A stretch of DNA of 28,503 nucleotides from DATMQA01 sp035566895 (lineage in GTDB: Bacteria; Verrucomicrobiota; Verrucomicrobiia; Limisphaerales; UBA8199). The notes beneath the pieces were generated by a model. That model searched no databases. It saw only the letters and a program-made list of their open reading frames with translations, and was not told where the DNA came from. Below are positions 8,075 to 16,847 of this stretch, in pieces. The stretch is taken from the NCBI GenBank assembly GCA_035566895.1, contig DATMQA010000220.1, forward strand, positions 1-28,503, written 5' to 3'. The first letter of the stretch is position 1. The number at the start of each line of letters is the position of its first letter. Made by a program: the position numbers and the translations under genes.

Positions 8075-8112
8075 AAGTGGGGTGAGCGATAAACGTTGGG
8101 GCCCGAATCGTG

Positions 8113-8135
8113 CCTTAATTTGCGTTAATCTGCGG
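8113..8135. repeat. Short repeat in the M20/AsmA spacer
   Basis: The word TTAATTTGCG is followed directly by TTAATCTGCG in the 73-bp gap between the two minus-strand genes. It is another two-unit example of the short-word tracts found in most spacers of this window. Confidence 0.55.
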
Positions 8136-8147
8136 GTTACTCCAACA

Positions 8148-11100
8148 CTATTTCTTCGGGCGGCCGAAGATGTCGAGAAGGTCCTTGACCGCAGATTGGT
8201 TGGTTGCGGGCGAATTTGTGGAGGTGTTGGTTGCGGCCGGAGAGCCTCCACCTAGCAGACCGCCGAGACCCCGTAGGAGGTTGCCGCTGGGGGCGCTGGT
8301 GCCCGTAGCATTGCTGGAGGCATTGCCACCTCCGAGGATGCCCTGCAAGAGGTTGCCCGCATTTCCGCCGAGCTTCGGAATGCTCCCGCCGAGGCCTTTG
8401 GCGGCCACGGTCAGGAGCGCCACTTTGTTGATTTGTTCCTTGGGCACACCTATGGTGCCAGTAATGGTCAGGAAATCAGGCAATGCGGCGTAGATCGCGT
8501 TCGTCGGGGTATTGGCCGGCACGAGATTTATGCGGTCGGCTACCGACCGGTTGAGCGCAATCTTTACCGGGATGTTGACAATGGAATTGCTCAGGATTGG
8601 AGCGAGTGCAATCGAGCCACCCCCGGCGTCGGCTTGAAAGGCAGAGCTGGTGATCGTTGCTTGTTGCAAAGCCACTTTTCCAGAGCCAATCGAGCCGCGG
8701 GCAACGATAGCGTTAATAGGAGATTTCTGCAGCTCACTGGCCAGGCCACCGCTGGTGCCCGCCGCGCCGGTCAAGCCCTGCACCAGGGAGCCGATACCGC
8801 CCGCGGGATTGGAAATGAGCTCGGGAATAGTGGAGATGACATTGACCACCGTTTTGATGATTGGGCTCTTAATGTTAACGACCGAAAGGTTCAAGTTGGT
8901 CGAACTGACGTCAAACTGGCCGGCGAGGTTCTTCTGGAGACTCGCACCCGTCGTCCCCGAGCCATCGATCTTGGTCTGGGCAGTGAAAGTGCCGCCGAGT
9001 TGGCCTTTGCGCTCCGGTTGGAAGGAATCCACCAGCGGCGCCAGCGGGACGGCCAGTGCGTTGAAGGCCAGCGAGTACTTGTAACCGGGCACGCCGAGGT
9101 CGAGATCAATAGTGTTATTCACCGGCGCACCATTGAGGGTGAGCTTGAATGGGTTGACCACTACGTGGCCGCCGTCAATCTTTACGGTAGTTTGGAAATC
9201 CGCGACCTCGACTCCGTGCAGGTACAAACGGCGGATGGCGGCTTCGGCGACGAAGTTCCGGAATGGAAGGGGCTTGGCTTCCGGCTCCTGCTCAGGCGCA
9301 GAAGTCCCGGGCGTGGCCGTCGGGGCGGTCCGCGCCGTTGTGGGCGCGGGTTGTTTTTCGGCCGATTTTTTCTGACCGCCAAACAGGTCATAGTAAGTGG
9401 TTAGATCGAGGGAATCGCCGGCCAGCTTGACGTTGCCTTGCGTAGCATTGGTCCGGGACATGTCGATGTGGCCGGTCAGTTGGATTTGGTTGGTGGCGCG
9501 GCTCGTGGGAGTGAGACCGAGCTGGCATTGCTTGATGTCCGTGACTTGTTTGTTCATGGAAGCGTCGAGCTGTATCGAGGCTTCCAGCGGGGTCGCCGGG
9601 ATTTGGCCGGTCGGATCGTTGACGACCAGGTTGGTGACCTGGAGGCCGGCTTTGATCGAGGAAGCCGCTTGCGGCTGGTATTGAACCGAGGCGTTGGCGT
9701 TGAGTGCGATGCTGACCAGTTTTTTATCCCCCAGCATGGGTTCGAGGAAGGGGCGCAGGCCCGCCGGATTAAAGCCGCTTAAATTCGCGGTGAGTTGTGC
9801 TGATTGATTCGACAAATCGTAATTACCTGAGAGGTCGATGGTACCGCCGACCGTGCTGCCCTCGGTGAGTTTGCCGTTGCATTTGCGGATCAGGATTTGT
9901 TGCGGGTTCTTGGCGAGGTCGAGGTCAGCCGTCGCGCCGAAACTGCGGAAGGAGTTGCTCCCGATTTGGCCGGTGAGGCCGGTCAACGCAAGATTTCCCA
10001 ACACGGTCTGGCTTGCGTCCGCAGCCAGTCCTTTCTGAGTGATATGCGCCTTCAAATCCATCGTGCCGGAAGAAACTTTCATATCCGGGCGTGGAAGCGC
10101 TTGTAGAAGTTTGGCGAGCAGCACCTGGGCGGTGAGCTGGACATCGGCGTTTCCAGTGCCGGTGTCGTAAGTCAGCGAGCCGGACGCCGTGACCAGGGGC
10201 TGGTTTTGCCGGGCGATCTGAAGCTTGTACTCTGGGAAATTGAATTGCCTCATGTCGGCGGCTTGACCGTGCATTTCCATCGTGATCGACGCCTGGGTGA
10301 TTTGATTGCTCCCGGAACCGGCGGTGAGATTGGCGATTTCGGAGGTCAGATCGAATTTGAGTTGCTTGCCCGCTTGTTGGGAAAGCAGTTGCAGTTTCAG
10401 GTTCACTTCGCCGGCAGGCGCGACGTCGCCGAGGAATGGTTTCCAATCGGCGAGGTCGAGGTGAGTGACGGCGAGGTTGAGAGCGGAGTCGCCGACGGCA
10501 TTGGCGGTGTTCCCCCAGGAGATGGTCATGGGGCTGGTCAGTTCGCCTTTGAACACAGGATTGCCCTTTTGCAGCCCAGTCAGGGTAAGCGTCCGCAGGA
10601 GTGCATTGCCAGCGGCGCTATCGACGGTGACGTTGTATTCCGTGTGAAGATCAAGCGGGGGTGTGGTTTGGTTGGTCCGGGTGACCTGAAGCTGACGAAG
10701 GTTGAACTGGCCTGCAGCCGTGACGGAGGCGCCGCCTTTGGCGAGTTGAATTTCGTTGGTCGAATTGATCGTCGTGGGGCCGAAGTCCAGCCCGCTGCTG
10801 GCGCCGGCCAGATTGAGGAGCCGCTTGTCGATGTTGAACAGCTCAATGTTCAGTCGGCCTTCGCTCTTCTCCAGGCTGAGCGGGCCAGTGACCAGCAATT
10901 CGCCCAGGGAGGTGTCGCCCTTTTGGAATCGCAGCGCGATCTGTTTGACCTGGTCCGGAGTGACATCGCAATCGAGGTTGGCGCCGATAGTGGCGGCCTG
11001 GGCCAGGCTGCCTTCGGCCCGCGTGACGGTGAGGCGCGTATTGCCCTGGATCGAAGCGGGCTTGAGATCGGCGGTCAGGGCAAAGCTAAAATTGCCACTC

Positions 11101-11789
11101 AGTTTCGCCTGCAGCACGCCTTTCTCAGCCGGCGCGGGAGGATTCTTGTCAACGTTGATATCGGCGCTCAGGGTTAGTTTGCCGGTCTGGCCGTTTTTCA
11201 CGTCATTGACGGTGACGTTCACATGCGAGAGTTCAGTGACGTCCCGATTGCCATTCTTGTAAATTTTGATCTGGCGAATGGTGGCATCGTTTAGCGCGAT
11301 CTTCTTTATGTCGATTTTTGCCGGTTTGGACGGCTTTGGCGGCGGCGCAGGTTGCTTCGGTTGCTGGCTCATCGCCTTGAGAATCGAGTCGAGGTTCTTG
11401 CTGCCGTCCGGATTTTCGACCAGCGCCACCGTTGGCGTAGTGAGGGTGAGTTGATCGACGCGGATGTTGCCGCCGAGCATGTCCATGAGGTTATATTGGA
11501 GGCGGACCTCTGTCGCAGTCACCAAAGGTTCGGCGCCGGTGGATTGGATCTTGAGATTATGCAGCACGACCTCCTTAAAGGGATGAATGGAGGCGTCGCT
11601 AACGGTTATGTCCGCATGCATCGCTGCGCTGGCCTTGGGCAGGATGACACCTTTGAAAAAAGCCGAGGTGGTCGCGACAAAGTACACCACGACGAGCAAG
11701 ACAATCAAAATGCCGAAAATCCAGGCCAAAATCCGGAGCCAGCTTCGCTTTTTGCGAGGTGCCGGCGATGTTGCAGTTGCATCAGCCAT
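8148..11789 (-). CDS. Large AsmA-like membrane-anchored protein
   Basis: A 1213-aa protein with a Lys/Arg-rich N-terminus (APRKKRSW), one membrane helix at about residues 17-40, and then more than 1,100 periplasmic residues of repeated beta-rich modules. Examples are ...VDQLTLTTPTVALVENPDGS near the start, and an AsmA-C-like end containing GQLGGTFTAQTKIDGSG and LNLSVVNIKSPI. AsmA-like proteins of this architecture are thought to bridge the envelope and help move phospholipid to the outer membrane or influence its assembly. The tail is Gly/Asn/Thr/Ser-rich and probably disordered. ATG 11789 is chosen because it has AGGA nine bases upstream and precedes the membrane anchor; the frame is open 22 codons further. 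No lipid-transport partners lie next to it. Confidence 0.82.
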   Translation of the reverse strand: MADATATSPAPRKKRSWLRILAWIFGILIVLLVVVYFVATTSAFFKGVILPKASAAMHADITVSDASIHPFKEVVLHNLKIQSTGAEPLVTATEVRLQYNLMDMLGGNIRVDQLTLTTPTVALVENPDGSKNLDSILKAMSQQPKQPAPPPKPSKPAKIDIKKIALNDATIRQIKIYKNGNRDVTELSHVNVTVNDVKNGQTGKLTLSADINVDKNPPAPAEKGVLQAKLSGNFSFALTADLKPASIQGNTRLTVTRAEGSLAQAATIGANLDCDVTPDQVKQIALRFQKGDTSLGELLVTGPLSLEKSEGRLNIELFNIDKRLLNLAGASSGLDFGPTTINSTNEIQLAKGGASVTAAGQFNLRQLQVTRTNQTTPPLDLHTEYNVTVDSAAGNALLRTLTLTGLQKGNPVFKGELTSPMTISWGNTANAVGDSALNLAVTHLDLADWKPFLGDVAPAGEVNLKLQLLSQQAGKQLKFDLTSEIANLTAGSGSNQITQASITMEMHGQAADMRQFNFPEYKLQIARQNQPLVTASGSLTYDTGTGNADVQLTAQVLLAKLLQALPRPDMKVSSGTMDLKAHITQKGLAADASQTVLGNLALTGLTGQIGSNSFRSFGATADLDLAKNPQQILIRKCNGKLTEGSTVGGTIDLSGNYDLSNQSAQLTANLSGFNPAGLRPFLEPMLGDKKLVSIALNANASVQYQPQAASSIKAGLQVTNLVVNDPTGQIPATPLEASIQLDASMNKQVTDIKQCQLGLTPTSRATNQIQLTGHIDMSRTNATQGNVKLAGDSLDLTTYYDLFGGQKKSAEKQPAPTTARTAPTATPGTSAPEQEPEAKPLPFRNFVAEAAIRRLYLHGVEVADFQTTVKIDGGHVVVNPFKLTLNGAPVNNTIDLDLGVPGYKYSLAFNALAVPLAPLVDSFQPERKGQLGGTFTAQTKIDGSGTTGASLQKNLAGQFDVSSTNLNLSVVNIKSPIIKTVVNVISTIPELISNPAGGIGSLVQGLTGAAGTSGGLASELQKSPINAIVARGSIGSGKVALQQATITSSAFQADAGGGSIALAPILSNSIVNIPVKIALNRSVADRINLVPANTPTNAIYAALPDFLTITGTIGVPKEQINKVALLTVAAKGLGGSIPKLGGNAGNLLQGILGGGNASSNATGTSAPSGNLLRGLGGLLGGGSPAATNTSTNSPATNQSAVKDLLDIFGRPKK

Positions 11790-11938
11790 AAAAAGAATCC
11801 TATCTTGAGCAGAGGCGCGAGTGATTGTTGATTGGCACCCCCGCCACCAAACCACTACACAATATATACCTCAGAAGCAAGCGCCGATCGAAGGATTATC
11901 AACTCGCGGGGGCAGAACAGAACTCTCCGCGAGCGCAT

Positions 11939-11980
11939 TCTCATTAACACCGCTTTAGCTGAAGCGAGGTGTTAATGAGA
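11939..11980. repeat. Long imperfect palindrome after the MFS gene
   Basis: TCTCATTAACACC and GGTGTTAATGAGA form a perfect 13-bp stem, extended by GCTT/AAGC with a two-base bulge around a six-base loop. It lies 19 bp beyond the stop of the minus-strand transporter. No U-tract follows on either strand, so a simple intrinsic terminator is unlikely; a REP-type element or an mRNA 3'-end stabiliser fits better. Confidence 0.6.
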
Positions 11981-11999
11981 GGGGCGCAAGCTTTGCTGT

Positions 12000-13217
12000 C
12001 TATCTTTTCGCGAGCTCCAGCGGGCGTTTGGCCGGGAACTCGTCACACCGCCTCGGCCCGGCCATGATGATACTGGCGGCCAGGATGCCCAGCGCACCGC
12101 AGCTCAACCAGAGCGCAAGCGGGCTGGCGGAGAAAAGCAGCAGGCCGAGGCTCGGCCCGCATACGAACGCCACAGCCCAAATCATCCCGTAAGTCCCCAT
12201 GTAGAGCCCGCGCTGCTCCGGCGGCGCGAGGTCGGCGACATACGCCCCGGAAACCGGCATCGCGATCGTCTCGCCGAACGTGAAAAGGACGACCGTGAGC
12301 ACCAGGAGAGGAATCGTGCGCACGAGCGCATTGGAGGCAAAGCCGGCCCCAATCAGTAAAAAGCCCAACGCCATGACTCGCCGGGGCGGATAGCGTTTCG
12401 TGATCGTCGTCAACGGCAGTTCGCAGAGAACGATCAGCACGCCGTTCAAAGAAATGACCAGCCCATAGGTAGAGGCCGAAAGGCCGCTGCGGGTGATCTG
12501 AAGACTCATGGTCGAGAAGACCTGCACAAAGACCAGGCCCACTGCCAGCGCGGCGCAAATGACCTGGCGGAACCGCCGGTCGTCGCGCAGCACGCGGAAA
12601 GTTTCGAGCCACGTATTGCCGGCTCCCGCGCCGCGCAACCCGGCCGGCAAAGCGAATAAGGCCACCAATCCATAAAGCACCGATGTCACGGCATCGCCAA
12701 CGAAGAGCCATACATAGGAATGTTTCGCCAGCAATCCCGCCGTGGCGGGTCCGAAGGCCCACCCGGCGTTGAGCGCCATTCGGTAAGCCGCAAAAGCCGT
12801 GACTCGTTGCCCGGCGGGGACCAGGTCGGCGAGCAAGGCGCTGCTGGCCGGCCGATAGAGTTCGCCGGTCAACCCGGCCAGGCCGGAGAAACAAACGATC
12901 AGCGGCAGGGCCCGAACCTGGGAAAGGCCGGCCATCGCGAGCGCGACAGAGAGCATGGATAGCACAATGGTCTTGCGCCGGCCCAGGCGGTCGGCCAGGT
13001 AACCACCCAAGAGGCAGGCGCCCAGCGTGCCGATGCCGTACGCGGCCATTGCCAATCCGGCCTGGGGCGCGCTGTAGCCCAGGCGCGTCATATAAATCGC
13101 CAGGAACGGCAGCACAAAAGTCCCGAATTTGTTCAGGAATGTGCCGAAGAAAAGAATCCAGGCCCCGCGCGGCAGGGCCTGCAGGCTTTGTTTGAGACTG
13201 GATTGCGTCTCGTTCAT
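12000..13217 (-). CDS. MFS drug/metabolite efflux transporter (DHA1-like)
   Basis: A 405-aa, 12-helix inner-membrane transporter. The motif-A loop between helices 2 and 3 is GGYLADRLGRRKT. The second half carries TKRYPPRRV in the equivalent loop and GETIAMPVSGAYVADLAPPEQRG. This fits proton-coupled efflux carriers of the DHA1/MdtH-YfkF type; the substrate is unknown. ATG 13217 (MNETQSS) is chosen over an in-frame ATG at 13265 because it directly precedes the first helix. It lies downstream of the small terminated unit at 13295-13516 and so is probably transcribed separately. Confidence 0.85.
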   Translation of the reverse strand: MNETQSSLKQSLQALPRGAWILFFGTFLNKFGTFVLPFLAIYMTRLGYSAPQAGLAMAAYGIGTLGACLLGGYLADRLGRRKTIVLSMLSVALAMAGLSQVRALPLIVCFSGLAGLTGELYRPASSALLADLVPAGQRVTAFAAYRMALNAGWAFGPATAGLLAKHSYVWLFVGDAVTSVLYGLVALFALPAGLRGAGAGNTWLETFRVLRDDRRFRQVICAALAVGLVFVQVFSTMSLQITRSGLSASTYGLVISLNGVLIVLCELPLTTITKRYPPRRVMALGFLLIGAGFASNALVRTIPLLVLTVVLFTFGETIAMPVSGAYVADLAPPEQRGLYMGTYGMIWAVAFVCGPSLGLLLFSASPLALWLSCGALGILAASIIMAGPRRCDEFPAKRPLELAKR

Positions 13218-13294
13218 ACAATTGCGTGCCCAATGGCGCGTATCGCCGTCAATTTCTGGCGCCACACGGCCTCGATTAATTTTTTGGGTTCATG

Positions 13295-13334
13295 CGAAAA
13301 AACAAAAAACCCACCAGCCTTTCAGCGGGTGGGT
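13295..13334 (-). terminator. Intrinsic terminator, minus strand
   Basis: On the minus strand a 10-bp GC-rich stem with one mismatch (arms 13325-13334 and 13309-13318, six-base loop) is followed at once by TTTTTTGTTTTTT. This is a textbook Rho-independent terminator. It would end transcripts coming from the promoter at 13489-13516. Confidence 0.85.
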
Positions 13335-13355
13335 GGCAAAATCTGGAGTTCTGTA

Positions 13356-13478
13356 TTATGAAGATTCTGGGTCCCAACCGCCGGTATGGCGCCCGTCCAT
13401 GACGTGGCGCCAGGACCGCATGCGGTACGCGTTCAGCGTACGCGTGGCGGCCGGTTTCAGTTGAGAGTTGATGGTCAT
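13356..13478 (-). CDS. Candidate 40-aa small protein in a self-contained transcription unit
   Basis: The ORF starts MTINSQLKPAATRTL, is rich in Arg/His/Trp and ends GGWDPESS before TAA. It lies between a perfect -35 box with a partial -10 (13489-13516) and a strong intrinsic terminator (13295-13334), all on the minus strand. The ATG is only ten bases from the -10 box, so the mRNA would be nearly leaderless. No homologous family is recognised. The basic, non-hydrophobic composition suggests a soluble small protein. Alternatively, the unit could be a non-coding RNA of about 185 nt in which the ORF is chance. Confidence 0.5.
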   Translation of the reverse strand: MTINSQLKPAATRTLNAYRMRSWRHVMDGRHTGGWDPESS

Positions 13479-13488
13479 TGCTGGCGTT

Positions 13489-13516
13489 AAAATAGGACAC
13501 AACTTGCGAGTGTCAA
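13489..13516 (-). promoter_or_regulatory. Sigma70-like promoter
   Basis: Minus-strand TTGACA (13516-13511), a 16-bp spacer, then TATTTT (13494-13489). The -35 box is a perfect match and the -10 box matches at four of six positions. Start of transcription is expected near 13482, about four bases before the ATG of the small ORF. Confidence 0.6.
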
Positions 13517-13659
13517 ATACTCTTTTTGGGCTGGATTCATTTCGCAGTTGCGGAGCAGAAGGCAGACTCGGCACAGTTCCATGAGTGCAAAATGTGTGAT
13601 TGCCGGTGAACCATAACTCCCATCCACCCCTATCCTTCTCATTGAAGTGAACACGATGA

Positions 13660-14388
13660 ATGACGCCAGAAATCCATAACCGCGAAGAGAAGCCGGAACC
13701 CTCCAGTCCGGAAATCGTGCCGACCAGGGCTGGTTATGACCGATGGGCCGAGGTCTATGACGGGGAGGATAACCCGCTGGTCCTGCTGGAGGAGCAGCAC
13801 CTCGGGCCGTTGCTCGGTGCGGTGGGAGGTCTCGAGGTGGCAGATATCGGCTGCGGCACGGGCCGCCATGCTCTCCGGCTGGCAGCGGCAGGCGCCCGAG
13901 TTACGGCAGTCGATTTTTCCAACGCCATGCTGCAACGCGCTCGAGCCAAACCCGGTGCCGAAGCAGTGACTTTTCTTCACCATGACCTGGCCGAATCGTT
14001 GCCGTTGCGGAGCGCCGCGTTTCATCGGGTGCTTTGCTGCCTGGTGCTGGATCATATCGCCGAGCTGGAGAAGTTCTTCGCTGAGCTTTGCCGCCTTTGC
14101 CGGCCAAGCGGGTTCGTCGTCATTTCCGTGATGCACCCTGCGATGTCGCTCCAGGGTGTCCAGGCCCGGTTCATTGAACCGCTCTCGGGCCGCCGCATTT
14201 GTCCGCTCAGCTACCCGCATCAGATGTCCGATTACCTGATGGCCGCGCTCCGGGCGGGCTTGACGCTGGACCAGGTGAGTGAATATGCGGTGGATGACAC
14301 CCTCGCGGAGCGGTCGGTCCGCGCGAAGAAATATTTAGGTTGGCCGCTGTTGCTGTTGATGCGCTTTAAGGTGTCCGTCATGGCGTGA
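13660..14388 (+). CDS. Class I SAM-dependent methyltransferase
   Basis: A 242-aa soluble methyltransferase of the UbiE/BioC-like (Methyltransf_11) type. The SAM-binding motif I is VADIGCGTGRH (60-70), the acidic residue ending strand 2 is in VTAVDFS, and motif IV-like residues are near FHRVLCCLVLDHI. The N-terminal YDRWAEVYD is typical of these enzymes. The substrate is not predictable. It is 19 bp upstream of a glycosyltransferase on the same strand, which hints at a role in modifying a lipid or saccharide, but that is inference. Confidence 0.85.
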   Translation: MTPEIHNREEKPEPSSPEIVPTRAGYDRWAEVYDGEDNPLVLLEEQHLGPLLGAVGGLEVADIGCGTGRHALRLAAAGARVTAVDFSNAMLQRARAKPGAEAVTFLHHDLAESLPLRSAAFHRVLCCLVLDHIAELEKFFAELCRLCRPSGFVVISVMHPAMSLQGVQARFIEPLSGRRICPLSYPHQMSDYLMAALRAGLTLDQVSEYAVDDTLAERSVRAKKYLGWPLLLLMRFKVSVMA

Positions 14389-14407
14389 TTTTGCTCACCT
14401 AGTCGCC

Positions 14408-15133
14408 ATGCGAATCTCGATTGTCATCCCGGCGTTCAACGAAGAACGGCTGCTCGTGCAGACCTTGGCGCGGGTAAAGGAGGCGATGGCAGCGTTTTCG
14501 TCACGAGGTTGGGAATGCGAACTCATTGTCTGTGATAACAACTCAACCGATCGGACGGCGGAGCTGGCGCGCGCGGCCGGCGCGAAAGTAGTCTTCGAGC
14601 CGGTGAATCAGATTGCCCGCGCCCGAAATCGCGGCGCGGGAGCGGCATCCGGCGACTGGCTCGTTTTCGTGGACGCAGATTCGCACCCGAGCCGGGAGCT
14701 GTTTGCGGAGGTCGCGCAGGAGATCGCAGCGGGGCGCTGCTTGGCCGGTGGCTGCACCGTGAAGCTGGATGGGAATTATCCAGTGGGGAATGGTGTCGTG
14801 CGGCTGTGGAACTGGCTCAGCCGCACGTTCCGGTTGCTGGCGGGGTCATTTATCTTTTGCGACGCGAACGTCTTCCGGGAGGCCGGCGGATTCGGACAGG
14901 AATTATTCGCGGGCGAGGAAATTGAGCTTAGTACGAAGCTAAAGCTGTTGGCGAAGCAGAAGGGGAGGGTCATCGTGATTTTGCATCGGCATCCGCTTTT
15001 GACCTCGGGACGAAAGATGGAACTGTATCGGCCAAGCGAGCATTTGTGGTTTCTGGCCAAAGCGATTTTGTGGCGCAAAAAGGTCCTGACCAGCCGGGAA
15101 CAGTGCCCGACCTGGTATGATGGGAGGAGATAA
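14408..15133 (+). CDS. Family 2 glycosyltransferase
   Basis: A 241-aa GT-A fold enzyme. It begins with ISIVIPAFNEE, followed by VCDNNSTDRT, which binds the nucleotide. The metal-binding DxD is Asp89-Ala-Asp91 in FVDADSHP. GEEIELSTKLK fits the catalytic-base region. No membrane helices are obvious, so it is a cytoplasmic or peripheral enzyme acting on an unknown acceptor. It probably shares a transcript with the upstream methyltransferase. A terminator-like hairpin lies at 15216-15241. Confidence 0.88.
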   Translation: MRISIVIPAFNEERLLVQTLARVKEAMAAFSSRGWECELIVCDNNSTDRTAELARAAGAKVVFEPVNQIARARNRGAGAASGDWLVFVDADSHPSRELFAEVAQEIAAGRCLAGGCTVKLDGNYPVGNGVVRLWNWLSRTFRLLAGSFIFCDANVFREAGGFGQELFAGEEIELSTKLKLLAKQKGRVIVILHRHPLLTSGRKMELYRPSEHLWFLAKAILWRKKVLTSREQCPTWYDGRR

Positions 15134-15215
15134 TTGTCATCATAAAAAGCGCTTGCACGCACTCACTGGGAAAAGGTAGGGTTCGGCCGTCGGGCGTCTG
15201 GCCGTTGTTACACGC

Positions 15216-15241
15216 GGGGGGGACCTTGGTCCCCCTTCTTC
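15216..15241 (+). terminator. Terminator-like GC hairpin
   Basis: GGGGGACC (15218-15225) and GGTCCCCC (15228-15235) are perfect inverted arms around TT, followed by TTCTT. The stem is strong but the T-tract is short. It sits between the glycosyltransferase and lpxC and would separate the two units. Confidence 0.55.
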
Positions 15242-15326
15242 AGGTCGGCTAGGCGCTCGACACTCCACGCCCATCCCAAAAATCGGCGCGCTTGCCAACG
15301 CCGAGGGGGGGTTGTTTAATGCGCGC

Positions 15327-16688
15327 GTGTTACAGCAGCAAACAGTCAATCGGCCGGCCAGCTATTCCGGAGTGGGCTTGCATAGTGGCAACCGGGTAAC
15401 GATGACGTTTCTGCCCGCGCCGCCGAATACAGGTATTCGATTCAAGCGGGTCGACCTGGAAGGTAAACCGGAAATCGAGGCGCGCGTCGAGAACGTGGTC
15501 GAGAATAACCGCTCCACTACGCTGGCCAAAGGGAACACCCGAATCCATACAGTGGAGCACGTGCTCGCCACTTTCGCCGGCTATGGGATTGACAACGCCT
15601 GCGTCGAGTTGGACGCCAATGAACCCCCCGTTGGGGATGGCAGCGCGCGTGCCTATTGCAAGTTGATCCAGGAGGCGGGCATCGTGCCGCAGGATGAACG
15701 GCGCGAGCCTTACAAGGTGACGGCCCCCATCGAACTCGAAATGGGAGAAACGGTGATGACCCTGTTTCCGGATGACGTCTTCAAAATAAGCTGCACGAGC
15801 GCCGATAAACAGGGGCGGTTCACTCAATTCTACAGCGTCGAGCTCTCCCCCAAAACCTGGGAGACCGAACTCTCTCAGGCGCGAACGTTCTGCTTTTACG
15901 AGGAGATCGAGTTTTTAATCAACAACGGACTGATTCGCGGTGGAAGCCTCGAGAATGCCGTGGTGATTCGAGATGATGCGGTGCTGACCACCGAGCCGCT
16001 GCGGTATCCGGACGAGTTTGTGCGGCACAAGATGCTGGACATTGTCGGGGACCTCTCCCTCCTGGGCCGGCCGGTGCATGGGCATTTGCTCGCCGTCAAA
16101 CCGAGCCATGCGGCGAATTGCGAGCTGGTGCGGCGGATAGCGGCGCAGATGAGGAAGCCCGAGTCTTTTGCGCCCCCGCCCGGACCCCCGGTGCCCAAGC
16201 CCGCCCGGCCGCCGTCCGGCGACATACTCGAGGAGTTGCTGGGCAGCGACGGCGGCCTGGACATTCAGGGGGTGATGCGCATTCTGCCCCATCGTTACCC
16301 GTTTTTGATGGTGGACCGGGTAATCAAAATCGACGGGAACCACGTCGTCGCGCTCAAAAACGTCACCGTAAACGAACCGTATTTTCAAGGCCATTTTCCC
16401 GGCCATCCGATCCTGCCCGGCGTGCTGCAGCTCGAGGCTATCGCTCAAACGGCGGGCATTCTGATGCTGCGGCAGGCGGAGAACCTGGGGCAACTGGCCT
16501 ATTTCATGTCCGCTGAGGCGGTCAAGTGGCGCAAACCGGTCCAGCCGGGAAGTGTGCTGGTAATCGATGTCGAGATGATGAAGATGCGCGGGAAAATCGG
16601 CCGCGCCAAAGGCGTGTGCAAGGTTCAGGGAGAAGTCGTGAGTGAAGCCGAGGTGACCTTTGTTTTGATCCCCGCGCGTGATGTTTGA
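15327..16688 (+). CDS. lpxC-fabZ: Bifunctional LpxC deacetylase / FabZ dehydratase fusion
   Basis: A 453-aa fusion. The N-terminal ~280 residues are UDP-3-O-acyl-N-acetylglucosamine deacetylase, the committed step of lipid A synthesis. Zinc ligands are His78 in TVEHVLA, and His234 and Asp238 in RHKMLDIVGD; His261 in KPSHAANCEL is the acid/base residue. A Pro-rich linker (SFAPPPGPPVPKPARPP) joins the 3-hydroxyacyl-ACP dehydratase FabZ, with His356 in HFPGHPILPG and Glu370 in LEAIAQ. The same fusion is known in Bacteroidetes. GTG 15327 (VLQQQTVNRPASYSG) fits the family N-terminus; TTG 15312 is an in-frame alternative. ATG 15319 is out of frame. Confidence 0.95.
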   Translation: MLQQQTVNRPASYSGVGLHSGNRVTMTFLPAPPNTGIRFKRVDLEGKPEIEARVENVVENNRSTTLAKGNTRIHTVEHVLATFAGYGIDNACVELDANEPPVGDGSARAYCKLIQEAGIVPQDERREPYKVTAPIELEMGETVMTLFPDDVFKISCTSADKQGRFTQFYSVELSPKTWETELSQARTFCFYEEIEFLINNGLIRGGSLENAVVIRDDAVLTTEPLRYPDEFVRHKMLDIVGDLSLLGRPVHGHLLAVKPSHAANCELVRRIAAQMRKPESFAPPPGPPVPKPARPPSGDILEELLGSDGGLDIQGVMRILPHRYPFLMVDRVIKIDGNHVVALKNVTVNEPYFQGHFPGHPILPGVLQLEAIAQTAGILMLRQAENLGQLAYFMSAEAVKWRKPVQPGSVLVIDVEMMKMRGKIGRAKGVCKVQGEVVSEAEVTFVLIPARDV

Positions 16689-16692
16689 ACAT

Positions 16693-16829
16693 AAATCCGA
16701 GGGCCGAAATCAGAAGGCCGAAAGAACTCCGAAATCCGCGGGCCGAAGGCTAACCGATACCAAATGGTTCACGTTTTGGAATTCGGGTCTTGGCCTTCTT
16801 TCTGAATTCGGCCTTCGGGTTTCGGATTT
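16693..16829. repeat. Short-word tract with inverted copy (lpxC-lpxA spacer)
   Basis: Words such as AAATCCGA, GGCCGAA and AGAAGGCCGAA recur from 16693, and their reverse complements (TTCGGCCTTC, TTCGGATTT) fill the end of the spacer to 16829. The two halves can pair over much of their length. The sequence words differ from the other loci but the layout is the same. Confidence 0.75.
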
Positions 16830-16847
16830 CAAATGCGCGGGTGCCCC

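Noticed and set aside
8075..8251. N-terminal extension of the M20 peptidase
   Set aside because: The 59 extra residues are low-complexity, overlap the upstream AsmA-like gene and contain the TTAAT repeat; the family start fits ATG 8074.
12043..13233. A 396-codon open frame on the minus strand inside the second MFS gene
   Set aside because: Its product is Arg/Gly/Pro-rich without family motifs, while the overlapping frame encodes a clean 12-helix transporter. It is an out-of-frame shadow of GC-rich codons.
15319..15399. ATG 15319 as the start of lpxC
   Set aside because: This ATG is in another frame and meets a stop after 26 codons. The conserved LpxC N-terminus is in the frame of GTG 15327/TTG 15312.
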